NCBI RefSeq assembly: GCF_024703995.1
Contig: NZ_JAMXQV010000006.1
Coordinates: 62,001-126,000 of the forward strand
DNA: 64,000 nucleotides
Reading direction: 5' to 3'
Source: Amycolatopsis iheyensis
GTDB taxonomy: Bacteria; Actinomycetota; Actinomycetes; Mycobacteriales; Pseudonocardiaceae
The position numbers and the translations under genes were made by a program. Of the stretch, positions 9,436 to 19,366 are shown one piece after another; position 1 is the stretch's first letter; each line of letters opens with the position of its first letter. The notes under the pieces are model-generated. The model searched no databases. It worked only from the letters and a program-made list of their open reading frames with translations, and was not told the origin of the DNA.

Positions 9436-10176
9436 ATGACGGATTCGCCGCGCCGCACGCCGGTCACCAGGGCCGGGGCGACCCCCGCCGGCCGGCGGCG
9501 GCTGCGCCGCGAACTCGCCTCCGCGGCCGTGGACCTGTTCGTGGCCAACGGCTACGAGGCGACCACGGTCGACGAGATCGCCGCTGCGGCGGGGGTCGGC
9601 CGCCGGACGTTCTTCCGGTACTTCGACGCCAAGGACGACGTGCTCTTCGCCAACCACGACGAGATCGTCGCGGAGATGGAAGAGGCCTTCGCCGCCGCGG
9701 ACCCGGGGCGCGACCCGGTGGAGGTGGCCTGCGCGACCGTCGGCCTGGTGCTCGACTCCTACGCCGCCGAGCTCGACGTCTCCCTCAAGCGGTTCACCCT
9801 GACCCGCACGGTGCCTTCGTTGCGCGACAAGGAGGTCGCGACGGTCGACCGCTACCAGCGCGTGCTCGCGCGGTACCTGCAGGCGCGGTTCGAGGCCCGC
9901 GGCGACGAGATGGCGAGCCTGCGTGCGGCGATCGCGGCCGCGGCGATCGCGGCGGCCAACAACCATGTGCTCCGGCGCTGGCTGCGCAGTGGCGGCCACG
10001 ACGACATCACGGCCACCGCGGCCGAGGCGTTCGCGCTGGTGATCGACGCGTTCAAGCCCGCCGGCACCGGTGAAGGGACGGTCGTCGCGGTGATGAGCAC
10101 GGCGACGCCGCTGCACGAGGTCGTGGCGCAGGTCAGCGCGGTGCTGAGTGCCGGGGAAGGGTCTTCGGCACGCTGA
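9436..10176 (+). CDS. TetR-family transcriptional regulator
   Basis: A 246-residue TetR protein. The N-terminal arm is basic (AGRRRLRRELASAAVDLF) and the HTH is at about residues 35-65 (NGYEATTVDEIAAAAGVGRR followed by TFFRYFDAKDDVLF). The ATG at 9436 follows a TACCTT -10 box by six bases, so the mRNA is probably leaderless. Expected to be autoregulated through the palindrome at 9388-9412 and to control the divergent 150-residue gene; both are inferred from position. The ligand is unknown. The AGTGCCG half-site recurs near its own 3' end (10144-10153). Confidence 0.88.
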   Translation: MTDSPRRTPVTRAGATPAGRRRLRRELASAAVDLFVANGYEATTVDEIAAAAGVGRRTFFRYFDAKDDVLFANHDEIVAEMEEAFAAADPGRDPVEVACATVGLVLDSYAAELDVSLKRFTLTRTVPSLRDKEVATVDRYQRVLARYLQARFEARGDEMASLRAAIAAAAIAAANNHVLRRWLRSGGHDDITATAAEAFALVIDAFKPAGTGEGTVVAVMSTATPLHEVVAQVSAVLSAGEGSSAR

Positions 10177-10178
10177 GA

Positions 10179-10195
10179 GTGGCACTCAGTGTCAC
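10179..10195. promoter_or_regulatory. Second, weaker copy of the TetR operator core
   Basis: GTGGCACTCAGTGTCAC is a 17-bp near-palindrome (14 of 17 symmetric) containing the same GGCACTCAGTG core as the perfect operator at 9388-9412. It lies three bases past the TetR stop and overlaps the stop codon of the convergent 10192-10647 gene, an unusual place for an operator. A related half-site, CTGAGTGCCG, lies at 10144-10153. It may be a secondary binding site giving a loop across the TetR gene, or a chance remnant. Confidence 0.45.
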
Positions 10196-10647
10196 ATGAG
10201 GACGTCCCGGGTCAGCTCGAGCTGCCCGTGGTGCTGGGCCAGCTCCTCGTAGACGTGCTGCAGCACGCCGCCCTGCGTGCGCGCCGCCGGAGTGCCGCGG
10301 TACTTCTCCGGCACCTCGCCCCGCGGCGGCGCCGCGGGATCCGCCACCGCCAGATCGGCGCGCAACCGCGCCTTCGCCGCCACGACCCGCTCGACCAGCC
10401 CGGCCACCGGCCCCGACGCCGTGAACTCGGCCGCCCGGTCGCGCTCGACCACCCGCCCGGCGACCAGCGCGCCGACCCAGAATTCGAGCACCCCGAGGCA
10501 GTGGGTGACGATCGCGAACGGCGTGTTCGCTCCCGGCAGCGGCGGCCGCCGGTTGGCCCGGTCATCGCCGAGATCGGTCAGGATCGTGGCCATCCCGTCG
10601 AGCGCGCGGTCGGCGAACCAGAGGTAGTCGTCTTCGGTGAGCTGCAC
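10192..10647 (-). CDS. DinB/DUF664-like protein
   Basis: A 151-residue helical-bundle protein of the DinB/DUF664 (mycothiol-dependent maleylpyruvate isomerase-like) superfamily. Visible elements are the N-terminal helix (LTEDDYLWFADRALDGMATI), the first metal-ligand helix with FAIVTHCLGVLEFW, and the closing QHVYEELAQHHGQLELTRD with the paired His usually used for metal binding. Such proteins are thiol-dependent transferases or stress proteins; the reaction here is unknown. The GTG at 10647 is chosen because the family pattern starts there and only low-complexity sequence lies upstream. It ends against the TetR gene in a convergent arrangement. Confidence 0.75.
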   Translation of the reverse strand: MQLTEDDYLWFADRALDGMATILTDLGDDRANRRPPLPGANTPFAIVTHCLGVLEFWVGALVAGRVVERDRAAEFTASGPVAGLVERVVAAKARLRADLAVADPAAPPRGEVPEKYRGTPAARTQGGVLQHVYEELAQHHGQLELTRDVLM

Positions 10648-10682
10648 GCACCCCAGCTTGCCAGGCGTGTCCGCTGACGAAG

Positions 10683-10720
10683 CCGGGCCCGGCCGATCAC
10701 AGCGGATCGGCCGGGCCCGG
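10683..10720 (-). terminator. Terminator hairpin after katG
   Basis: A perfect 16-bp stem (arm CCGGGCCCGGCCGATC) with a six-base loop, ending 11 bp beyond the katG stop. There is no U-tract, as is usual in actinomycetes. It also separates katG from the convergently positioned DinB-like gene start region. Confidence 0.8.
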
Positions 10721-10730
10721 GGAACAACGA

Positions 10731-12998
<2,268 letters not shown>

Positions 12999-13024
12999 TT
13001 ACTTCCTTCCGAACTGGCGGATCA

Positions 13025-13447
13025 TCAGGGGGTTCGTTCGGCCGCGCAGGCGGGGCACGTGCCCCAGTAGACGACCTCCGCCTGGTCGATCACGAAACCG
13101 TGGTCGTCCGAGGCGGTGAGACAGGGGGTGTGGCCGACGGCGCAGTCGACGTCCGCGATCGCTCCGCAGGAGCGGCACACGACGTGGTGGTGGTTGTCAC
13201 CCACCCGCGACTCGTACCGCGCGAGCGCTCCGGCGGGCTGGATCCGCCGGATCAGGCCGGCGTCGGTGAGCGCGCGCAGGACGTCGTAGATCGCCTGGTG
13301 CGACACCGTTTCCAGGTCGGCGCGCACCAGTTCGATCACCGTCTCGGTGTCGATGTGCGGGTGGTCCCGCAGCGCGGCGAGCACGGCCAGCCGTGGCCGC
13401 GTCACGCGCAGCGAGGCGTCCCGCAGCTGTGCCTCGAAGTCGGACAT
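13025..13447 (-). CDS. furA: Fur-family redox/metal regulator of katG
   Basis: A 140-residue Fur-family repressor upstream of katG. The winged helix covers residues 12-80 ([40 protein letters not shown]). The regulatory metal site is in [19 protein letters not shown], and a second Cys pair in [10 protein letters not shown] near the C-terminus can hold structural zinc. The operon order furA-katG matches other actinomycetes, where FurA represses itself and katG. Start is ATG 13447, or GTG 13450 immediately before it; a promoter whose expected first base falls at about 13449-13450 makes the transcript essentially leaderless. Confidence 0.94.
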   Translation of the reverse strand: MSDFEAQLRDASLRVTRPRLAVLAALRDHPHIDTETVIELVRADLETVSHQAIYDVLRALTDAGLIRRIQPAGALARYESRVGDNHHHVVCRSCGAIADVDCAVGHTPCLTASDDHGFVIDQAEVVYWGTCPACAAERTP

Positions 13448-13455
13448 CACCGGGG

Positions 13456-13487
13456 ACCCTAGGCCGTTAACTGGAATGGGTCAAGTT
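13456..13487 (-). promoter_or_regulatory. furA-katG promoter with FurA-type operator
   Basis: On the minus strand TTGACC (13479-13484) is followed after 17 bases by TAGGGT (13456-13461), placing the start site on the furA start codon. An imperfect palindrome at 13469-13487 (AACTTGAC, three bases, TTCCAGTT; six of eight arm positions symmetric) covers the -35 box and much of the spacer, the position used by FurA operators in related genera. AT content is locally high for this genome. Confidence 0.78.
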
Positions 13488-13543
13488 CTGTCTCGTGTGT
13501 TCACCGGACCGTGGTGATCTTCCCTGATGACGGGTCCGCCGGC

Positions 13544-14446
13544 TCAGCCGACCGGGAACTTCACCGCCGTCAGCTCCTCCGAAACCGCCCACAACCGCTG
13601 CTGCACCGCCACGTCGTACGACTGCGGCGAGGAGGCCACCACCTCCGGTCGGCCCCGGTACCCGCCGGCCCCGGCCGGCCCGTAGTACTGGCCACCCAGT
13701 GCCGCCGGGTCGGTCGCCGCGCGCAGGGTCGGGAGGGCGCCGCGCTCCGAGCTCTGCGTGAACAGCGGCGCCACCACGGGGAACAGTGCCCGGGCGATCG
13801 CGGGGGAGTTGCGCATCAGCTCCGTGCGGGCCACGCCCGGGTGGGCGGCGATCGCCGCCGTCGTGCCGTGCGACGCCAGGCGGCGCTGCAGCTCGTAGCT
13901 GAACATCAGGTTGGCCAGCTTCGCCTGCCCGTACGCCGCGACGCGGTCGTAGGACTTCTCCCACTGCAGGTCGTCGAAGTGGATCGAGGCGCGGATGCGG
14001 TGGGCGATGCTCGCCACCGTCACCACCCGGGACCCCGCCACCGGCAGCAGCATGTCCAGCAGCAGGCCCGTGAACGCGAAGTGCCCCAGGTGGTTCGTGC
14101 CGAACTGCAGCTCGAAACCGTCGCGGGTGGTCTGGCGCGGCGGGTACATCACGCCCGCGTTGTTGATCAGCAGGTCGATCTTCGGCAGCCGGTCGTGCAG
14201 CTCGGCCGCGGCAGCGCGGACCGACGTCAGCGACGCCAGGTCCAGCTCCTGCACGGTGACGTCCGCGCCGAGGCGGGCCGCCGCCTGCTTGCCTTTCTCG
14301 ACGTCGCGGACGGCCAGCACGACCTGCGCGCCGTGGTCGGCCAGCACCTTCGCGGTGTCGAACCCGAGGCCCGTGTTGGCCCCGGTGATCACGGCCACGC
14401 GGCCCTGCTGGCTCGGGACGTCGTGGTCGGTCCAGTTCCTGCTCAT
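13544..14446 (-). CDS. Short-chain dehydrogenase/reductase
   Basis: A 300-residue NAD(P)-dependent oxidoreductase resembling the retinol/protochlorophyllide-reductase-like SDR branch. It has the cofactor motif TGANTGLGFDTAKVL, NNAGVM at about residue 90, and the catalytic YxxxK in YGQAKLAN. The substrate is unknown. The ATG at 14446 is the start. It is divergent from a TetR gene across a region carrying three repeats of GCGGTCTGT and back-to-back promoters, so it is probably the main target of that repressor. Confidence 0.88.
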   Translation of the reverse strand: MSRNWTDHDVPSQQGRVAVITGANTGLGFDTAKVLADHGAQVVLAVRDVEKGKQAAARLGADVTVQELDLASLTSVRAAAAELHDRLPKIDLLINNAGVMYPPRQTTRDGFELQFGTNHLGHFAFTGLLLDMLLPVAGSRVVTVASIAHRIRASIHFDDLQWEKSYDRVAAYGQAKLANLMFSYELQRRLASHGTTAAIAAHPGVARTELMRNSPAIARALFPVVAPLFTQSSERGALPTLRAATDPAALGGQYYGPAGAGGYRGRPEVVASSPQSYDVAVQQRLWAVSEELTAVKFPVG

Positions 14447-14479
14447 GGTCGGCTCCTCGGTCGTGGCCCTTGCGGACCG

Positions 14480-14543
14480 GCGGTCTGTTAACTCCGACGC
14501 TAAGGAACCTGCGGTCTGTTGTCAAGAGACTGGCGGTCTGTAA
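14480..14543. promoter_or_regulatory. Divergent SDR/TetR promoters with three repeated TetR boxes
   Basis: GCGGTCTGT occurs three times, at 14480, 14511 and 14533. The first and third copies have inverted left halves (GACCG or GACTG, one base, CGGTC). On the minus strand TTGACA (14520-14525), 17 bases, then TAGCGT (14497-14502) forms a near-consensus promoter for the SDR gene. On the plus strand TTGTCA (14519-14524), 16 bases, then TAAATT (14541-14546) is a candidate for the TetR gene; the two -35 hexamers overlap back to back. TACGCT at 14561, six bases before the TetR ATG, is an alternative -10. Confidence 0.75.
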
Positions 14544-14572
14544 ATTCCGGCGCGGGGCGATACGCTGGGCGC

Positions 14573-15241
14573 ATGACGTTCCAGCGAGCGCGCAGCGCGG
14601 AGCAGCGGGAGGAGCGCCGCCGCACGATCCTCGACACGGCGCTGGCCATGCTCGACGAGATGCCGGTGGCCGAAGTGAGCCTCAACGAGCTCAGCCGCCG
14701 GGTCGGGCTGGCCAAGTCGAACGTGCTGCGCTACTTCGAATCCCGCGAGGCCGTGCTGCTCGAACTGCTCGACCGGGCGCTGCGCGGCTGGCTGGCCGAA
14801 GTGGCCGGCGAACTCGCCACCGGCGTCGAGCCCGGCCTGCCAGCGAAGGAGCGGGCCGAGAAGTTCGCGGCCGTCGTCGCGCACTCGCTGGCCGCCCGCA
14901 CGGTGCTGTGCGACCTCATCGGCGCGCAGGCCGGCGTCCTGGAGCACAACGTCTCCGTCGACGCCGTCGTGGGCTTCAAGCGCTCGGCGCTGGCCGGCCT
15001 GGAGTCGATGGCCGAGCTGGTCCGCCGCCACGTGCCGGAGGTCGGCGCCGAAGCGACGTCGGTGTGCTTGCTGGCGATGATCCTCACCGGCGGGCTGTGG
15101 ACGCACTGCCGTCCCTCGCCCAGCGCGCTCGCCGCCTACGCCGTGGATCCGGCGCTGGCCGCGTTGCACCTCGACCTCGCCCCGGCGCTGGAACAGGGGC
15201 TCGGGTTGCTGATCGCGGGCGCGATGGCGCGCAACGCGTAA
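14573..15241 (+). CDS. TetR-family transcriptional regulator of the SDR gene
   Basis: A 222-residue TetR protein beginning MTFQRARSAEQREERRRTIL. The HTH is at residues 30-60 (AEVSLNELSRRVGLAKSNVL followed by RYFESREAVLLELL). The C-terminal domain is of the TetR_C type with a long helical bundle. The ATG at 14573 is favoured over the frame opening at 14519, because a TACGCT -10 box lies six bases before it and the upstream codons overlap the third operator repeat. It is divergent from the SDR gene and very likely controls it and itself through the GCGGTCTGT repeats. Confidence 0.88.
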   Translation: MTFQRARSAEQREERRRTILDTALAMLDEMPVAEVSLNELSRRVGLAKSNVLRYFESREAVLLELLDRALRGWLAEVAGELATGVEPGLPAKERAEKFAAVVAHSLAARTVLCDLIGAQAGVLEHNVSVDAVVGFKRSALAGLESMAELVRRHVPEVGAEATSVCLLAMILTGGLWTHCRPSPSALAAYAVDPALAALHLDLAPALEQGLGLLIAGAMARNA

Positions 15242-15272
15242 TCGACTTCCGTCGCGGGCTAAGCTTTCCTCG

Positions 15273-15329
15273 ATGACTACCGGGACGGCCTCGCGCCACA
15301 CACGGATCGGTGACCCGGTGCTCTGCTGA
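15273..15329 (+). CDS. Short leader ORF ending in Cys (18 residues)
   Basis: A small ORF, MTTGTASRHTRIGDPVLC, starts at ATG 15273, seven bases after a TAAGCT -10 box (15260-15265), as expected for a leaderless message. Its last sense codon is TGC directly before TGA, and it stops 18 bp before the hairpin at 15348-15390 that reaches the ribosome-binding site of the dienelactone hydrolase gene. Cys-ending leader peptides are known in actinobacteria to attenuate genes in response to cysteine supply; whether this one acts that way is inference. It could also be a chance ORF. Confidence 0.45.
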   Translation: MTTGTASRHTRIGDPVLC

Positions 15330-15347
15330 GCGCCGCGCGGGCTCCGC

Positions 15348-15390
15348 CCGGTCGGGTTGATCACAGCTTCGCAAGATCAACCCCGACCGG
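15348..15390 (+). promoter_or_regulatory. Stem-loop reaching the ribosome-binding site of the dienelactone hydrolase gene
   Basis: Arms CCGGTCGGGTTGATC (15348-15362) and its complement with one extra C (15375-15390) form a 15-bp stem with a single bulge and a 12-base loop. The final GG of the 3' arm is the start of the GGAGG ribosome-binding site for the ATG at 15398. When folded it could hide the site or act as an attenuator; as DNA it could also be an operator. No U-tract follows. Confidence 0.6.
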
Positions 15391-15397
15391 AGGACCC

Positions 15398-16138
15398 ATG
15401 CCCACCCTGCACGTTCCCACTCCCGACGGCGAAGCCGACGCCTTCGCCGCGTTCCCCGACCGCGGCGGGCCGGGGGTGCTGCTCTACCCGGACGCGTTCG
15501 GCCCGCGCCCCGAACTGGCCGCGCGGGCCCGCGAACTGGCCGGGCACGGGTATGCCGTGCTCGTCCCCAACCTCTACTACCGGCGCGGCCCCGCGCCGGT
15601 GGTGGACCTGCCCGAGCACATCGGGGAGGACGCCCGGCCCGAGGTCATCGCCCGGCTGATGCCACTGGTCCAGGAGCACACGCCGGACCGCATCCGGCGA
15701 GACGCCGACGCCTACCTGCGCTTCCTCGGCGACCGGCCCGAGGTCACCGACGGCCCGGTGGCGGTGGTCGGGTACTGCATCGGCGGCGCGCTGGCCCTGC
15801 GCACGGCCGCGGCGTACCCCGGCCGGGTGGCGGCGGTGGCCGGCTTCCACCCCGGTTTCCTGGTCACCGACGAGCCCGACAGCCCGCACCGCCTGCTCTC
15901 GGGGCTCACCGCGGAAGTCCACCTCGGCCTCTCCGAGAACGACATGTCCGCCGAAGCGGCCGAGGAGCTCGGCAAGGCGCTCGACGAAGCGGGAGTCGTG
16001 CACACGATCGAAACCTATCCGGGCACCGTGCACGGCTTCACGATGTCCGACACCGACGCCTTCGACCCCGCCGGGCTGGCGCGGCACTGGGATCGCCTGC
16101 TGGCCTTGCTCGGCCGCACCCTGGGAAATCGGGCCTGA
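15398..16138 (+). CDS. Dienelactone hydrolase family protein
   Basis: A 246-residue alpha/beta hydrolase of the dienelactone hydrolase type, which opens lactones with a Cys nucleophile. The nucleophile elbow is GYCIGGALAL (Cys about 125), the acid is in LGLSENDMSAEA and the catalytic His in GTVHGFTMSD. True substrate is unknown; no chlorocatechol genes adjoin. The ATG at 15398 has GGAGG spaced six bases away, with the upstream hairpin abutting it. A short Cys-ending ORF precedes it. Downstream is a convergent decayed CotH gene. Confidence 0.9.
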   Translation: MPTLHVPTPDGEADAFAAFPDRGGPGVLLYPDAFGPRPELAARARELAGHGYAVLVPNLYYRRGPAPVVDLPEHIGEDARPEVIARLMPLVQEHTPDRIRRDADAYLRFLGDRPEVTDGPVAVVGYCIGGALALRTAAAYPGRVAAVAGFHPGFLVTDEPDSPHRLLSGLTAEVHLGLSENDMSAEAAEELGKALDEAGVVHTIETYPGTVHGFTMSDTDAFDPAGLARHWDRLLALLGRTLGNRA

Positions 16139-16172
16139 CCCGGGTCGCGCTGGCGGCCGCGCGCTCCGGCGA

Positions 16173-17595
16173 TCAGGAGAAGTACAGCCTCGACGGCGTG
16201 ACGTCTTGGTACACCCGCGGTTTCCCGCCCGCGGTCGGGTCCGGGCCGAACACCGCGGCCGCGCCGGTCCGGACGCTCGTCAGCGTGAAACAGCCGCTGA
16301 ACGTGAATTCGTCGCCGGCCGGGTCGATCGGGGTGACCGCGAACTCCTCGGCGTGGCCGGTGTTGTCCGCCGGGCAGGTGCGGAGCAGCTGGTGCCCGAG
16401 GTCCGACGTCGTCGCGCTGGCGTGCAGGAACTGCCCGGACGCCTTGCTGGTGACCGACTTCCCGGTGCCGAGCTCGCCGAAGGACCAGAGATCCGTGTCG
16501 TCGGTGCCGGCCGGCCGGGGCCGGTGGACGACCTCGAACTTCGTCGTGCTCGCGCACGTACGCGCCATCGGCGCCCGGCAGGCCGGCGAAGAGGTAGCCG
16601 GCGGAGGTGGCGAGCCGGAGCTGCTTGCGCAGTTCCGTGACCCTCGTGGGCATGCCGGGCACGCCGAGCTCGGTCAGCAGCGCCGCCATCCGCTCCAGCG
16701 ACGGCCGCAGCACCTCCTGCTGGATCTTGGCGCCGAACACGGTTTCGCGGTACGCGCGGATCTGGCCGGCCAGCTGCGCGCGGCGGCCCGCGTCCCCGCG
16801 CACGAGCTTGGCGAGCACGCCGGCGGTGTCGAGCCGGAAGTGGCGGGCGGGCTGCAGCGTCTGGTCGAGGCCCCACGGGATCAGCTTGAACTCGACGTCG
16901 GCCAAGCCGGGCACCGCGACGGCGTCGACGTCGTTGTAGACGTAGGTGTTGTTGGTGTTGCGGGAGTAGCCGTCCCAGTGCTTGAGGAAGAACTCCATCG
17001 CGTAGAGCTTGACGAACTGGTCGAGGTCGAAGACTTCGCTCGCGCCGGCCAGCCCGTGCGCGGCGACGTGGTCGATCGCGAACTTCAGGTCGGCCTTGTC
17101 CTCGAACCGCGACAGCGACTCCACTGCGATCATCGGGAACCGCGCGCCGACGAAGTCGTCCTGGTGCTCGAGCTCGTACAGGTTCCCCTTCGAGTGCCGG
17201 AAGTTGCGTTCGATGTAGCGCGGCATGACCGGTTCGACGTTGACGAACACCCCGGGGCTGTCGACCCCCGCGACGCCCTGCCCGATCGGCGTGCCGTTCA
17301 CGAGCACCCGGGCGAAATTACCCCGTGAGAAGGGCAGCCCGGCGAGCTCGAACAGCGCGTACCCCAGCAGCTGCCGGAGGTAGGACGGATCCTGCACGGA
17401 GTTGTCGAGCGTCAGGTACCGCGAGCCGAGCAGGCTTTGCGCGGCCGCTTTGTTCGCGTCGCGGAACTTGGCGAAGTCGATGTGCAGGCACGGCTTGTCG
17501 TTGCTGAACGACCCGCAGAACGACTTCTTCTTGATCCCCACTTCGCCGAACGCCGTCCGGGCCGGGAACCTCGTCCCGGAGATCTCCACCGAGGC
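16173..17595 (-). pseudogene. CotH-like kinase family gene, frameshifted and 5'-truncated
   Basis: The minus strand encodes a recognisable CotH-type core (FGEVGIKKKSFCGSFSNDKP, CLHIDFAKF, TLDNSVQDPSYLRQLLGYAL, VNVEPVMPRYIERNF, FLKHWDGYSRNTNNTYVYND, IPWGLDQTLQ). Between about 16540 and 16558 the frame shifts: upstream reads DGAYVREHDEV, while the sensible continuation, TTKFEVVHRPRPAGTDDTDL to TPSRLYFS, is in the next frame and stops at 16173. No signal peptide or normal N-terminal strand region precedes the core; sequence upstream of about 17595 looks noncoding. Two defects make a decayed gene likelier than a sequencing error, although the shift alone could be an error. Confidence 0.75.
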
Positions 17596-17845
17596 CGCTT
17601 TTCGCCAGGTGAACCGGCTTCCGCCGGCCCAGTCGAAGTTGCACCGGCCGCCGGCCGGTGCTTCGGTGCGCCGCACCGCCGCGATCCGGGGAGGAATTGT
17701 CCTCCGCCGGTCAGTGTGCGACCGGATCGGCGGCCGGAAAGGGGGCGAAAATGTGGCGGCGAAAGCACTTCGGCGTTGGTGTATCACCCTTTTTCCGGCG
17801 ACGCGGTGAGCGGGTCCCGCGCCGCCGCCGGCCGGGGGAGCGGGG

Positions 17846-17892
17846 TTGACAGGCTCCGACCTCATTCATACATTCGACGTCACTTTGTATGA
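17846..17892 (+). promoter_or_regulatory. Consensus promoter with inverted-repeat operator
   Basis: TTGACA (17846-17851), 17 bases, then TACATT (17869-17874) forms one of the best sigma-70-type promoters in the window. A perfect 7-bp inverted repeat, TCATACA (17866-17872) and TGTATGA (17886-17892), overlaps the -10 box and the start site. It drives the flavoprotein gene at 17915. The TetR gene at 20426 just after this operon is the nearest candidate regulator. Confidence 0.72.
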
Positions 17893-17914
17893 TCGACGTG
17901 GGGAGTTGGTCCGC

Positions 17915-19366
17915 ATGCGGCTCGGCACGACGGCCGTCGTCCTCGGTGGCAGTGCCGCCGGCCTGTGCGCCGCCGGCGCGCTCGCCCCGCACTTCGACCG
18001 GGTGCTGGTGCTGGAACGCGACGTGCTGCCCGCCGGGGCGGAGCACCGCCGCGGCGTCCCGCAGAGCAAGCACCCGCACTTCCTGCTGAACTCCGGCCGG
18101 CGCGCGATCGGGGAGCTGTTTCCCGCCTTCGAGGACGACCTCGTCGCCGCGGGCGGGCTGCACCTGATGCCGTCGATGGACGCCGCCTACCTCGGCGGCG
18201 AGGGCTGGTCGGCCCGCAAGCGCAGCGCGATGACCATGGTCTACAGCTCGCGGATCCTCATCGAGCGGGTGCTGCGCGACAAGGTCCGGGAGCTGGCGAA
18301 CGTGGAGATCCGCGAAAGCACGGCGGTGACCGGCCTGAGCACGCGGGACGGCCGGGTCACCGGGGCCGGGATCCGCACACCGGCCGGGGAAGAGCACGTC
18401 GACGCCGACTTCGTGGTGGACGCGATGGGCCGCGGCTCCGCGGTGAGCGGCTGGCTGGTGGCGGCGGGCTGGCCGGAACCGGAGGTGCGCACGCTCGACG
18501 CCAAGGTCACCTACACCTCACGCTGGTACGACCTCCCGGCGCGGCGGCCCGACTCGTGGTGGTGGCGGCACCTGGTGATCATGCCGACGCCGGACAAGGG
18601 CGAGCACCCCGCCGAGCACGAGTACCTGGTCAACTTCTTCCCGATCGAGGGCAACCGCGTCATCGCGTGCATGGGCTCGTGGGGCCTGGACATGCCGCGC
18701 ACCACCGACGCCTTCGTCGGGACGGCGCGCCGGGTGCGGACCCCGCTGTTCGCCGCGGCGATGGACCGGTGCGAACCGACGTCGGAAGTCCACCTGACCC
18801 GCTCGACCGGCAACAAGTGGCGGCGCTACGACCGCCTGCGCACGCCGCCGGAAGGCCTGGCCTTCGTCGGCGACTCGATCTGCGCGTTCAACCCGTTCTA
18901 CGCCCAGGGCATCAGCTCCGCGGCCGGTTCGGCGTTGCTGCTGCGCGAGCACCTCGCCCGCGCCGGGCGGCTCGACGCGAAGTTCACCGCCCGGTTCCTC
19001 GTCGCGCAACGCAAGCTGCTCGGCGTGCCGTGGAGCCTGGCGATGGCCCGGGACCAGGGGTACGCCTGCGCGGTGGGGACCGAGAAGGCCCCGGAATGGC
19101 GGCGGCGCCTCCTCGCGGCGGCGTCCGCGCCGGCGTTCGGTCTCATCGTCGGCGCCGCGCGGGAGGACGACGTCGTCGACGAGCACTTCGCGAAGGTGTT
19201 CAACCTCGACGAGTCGCTGGGGGAGATGCTGCGGAACCCGCGGGTGCTGGCGGGACTCGTGCGCTACCGCGTCCGCGCGGCGCTCGGCCGCCACCGGGTG
19301 CCGTCCGGGTTCGACGCCCAGGCCGAACCGCCGGCGACGGACTACTCGCCGGCCGTCGCGCGATGA
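17915..19366 (+). CDS. FAD-dependent oxidoreductase, LasC-like epoxidase/hydroxylase family
   Basis: A 483-residue flavoprotein. The FAD motif AVVLGGSAAGLCAAGAL lies near the N-terminus, followed by the RRGVPQSKHPHFLL element typical of LasC-like epoxidases and geranylgeranyl-reductase-like hydroxylases, DAMGRGSAVS, and the second FAD motif FVGDSICAFNPFYAQGISSA. It should oxygenate a lipophilic product or polyene, but the substrate is unknown. The ATG at 17915 has GGGGAG upstream; a start at 17846 would run through the promoter. It overlaps the next gene by ATGA, so the two are coupled. Confidence 0.82.
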   Translation: MRLGTTAVVLGGSAAGLCAAGALAPHFDRVLVLERDVLPAGAEHRRGVPQSKHPHFLLNSGRRAIGELFPAFEDDLVAAGGLHLMPSMDAAYLGGEGWSARKRSAMTMVYSSRILIERVLRDKVRELANVEIRESTAVTGLSTRDGRVTGAGIRTPAGEEHVDADFVVDAMGRGSAVSGWLVAAGWPEPEVRTLDAKVTYTSRWYDLPARRPDSWWWRHLVIMPTPDKGEHPAEHEYLVNFFPIEGNRVIACMGSWGLDMPRTTDAFVGTARRVRTPLFAAAMDRCEPTSEVHLTRSTGNKWRRYDRLRTPPEGLAFVGDSICAFNPFYAQGISSAAGSALLLREHLARAGRLDAKFTARFLVAQRKLLGVPWSLAMARDQGYACAVGTEKAPEWRRRLLAAASAPAFGLIVGAAREDDVVDEHFAKVFNLDESLGEMLRNPRVLAGLVRYRVRAALGRHRVPSGFDAQAEPPATDYSPAVAR

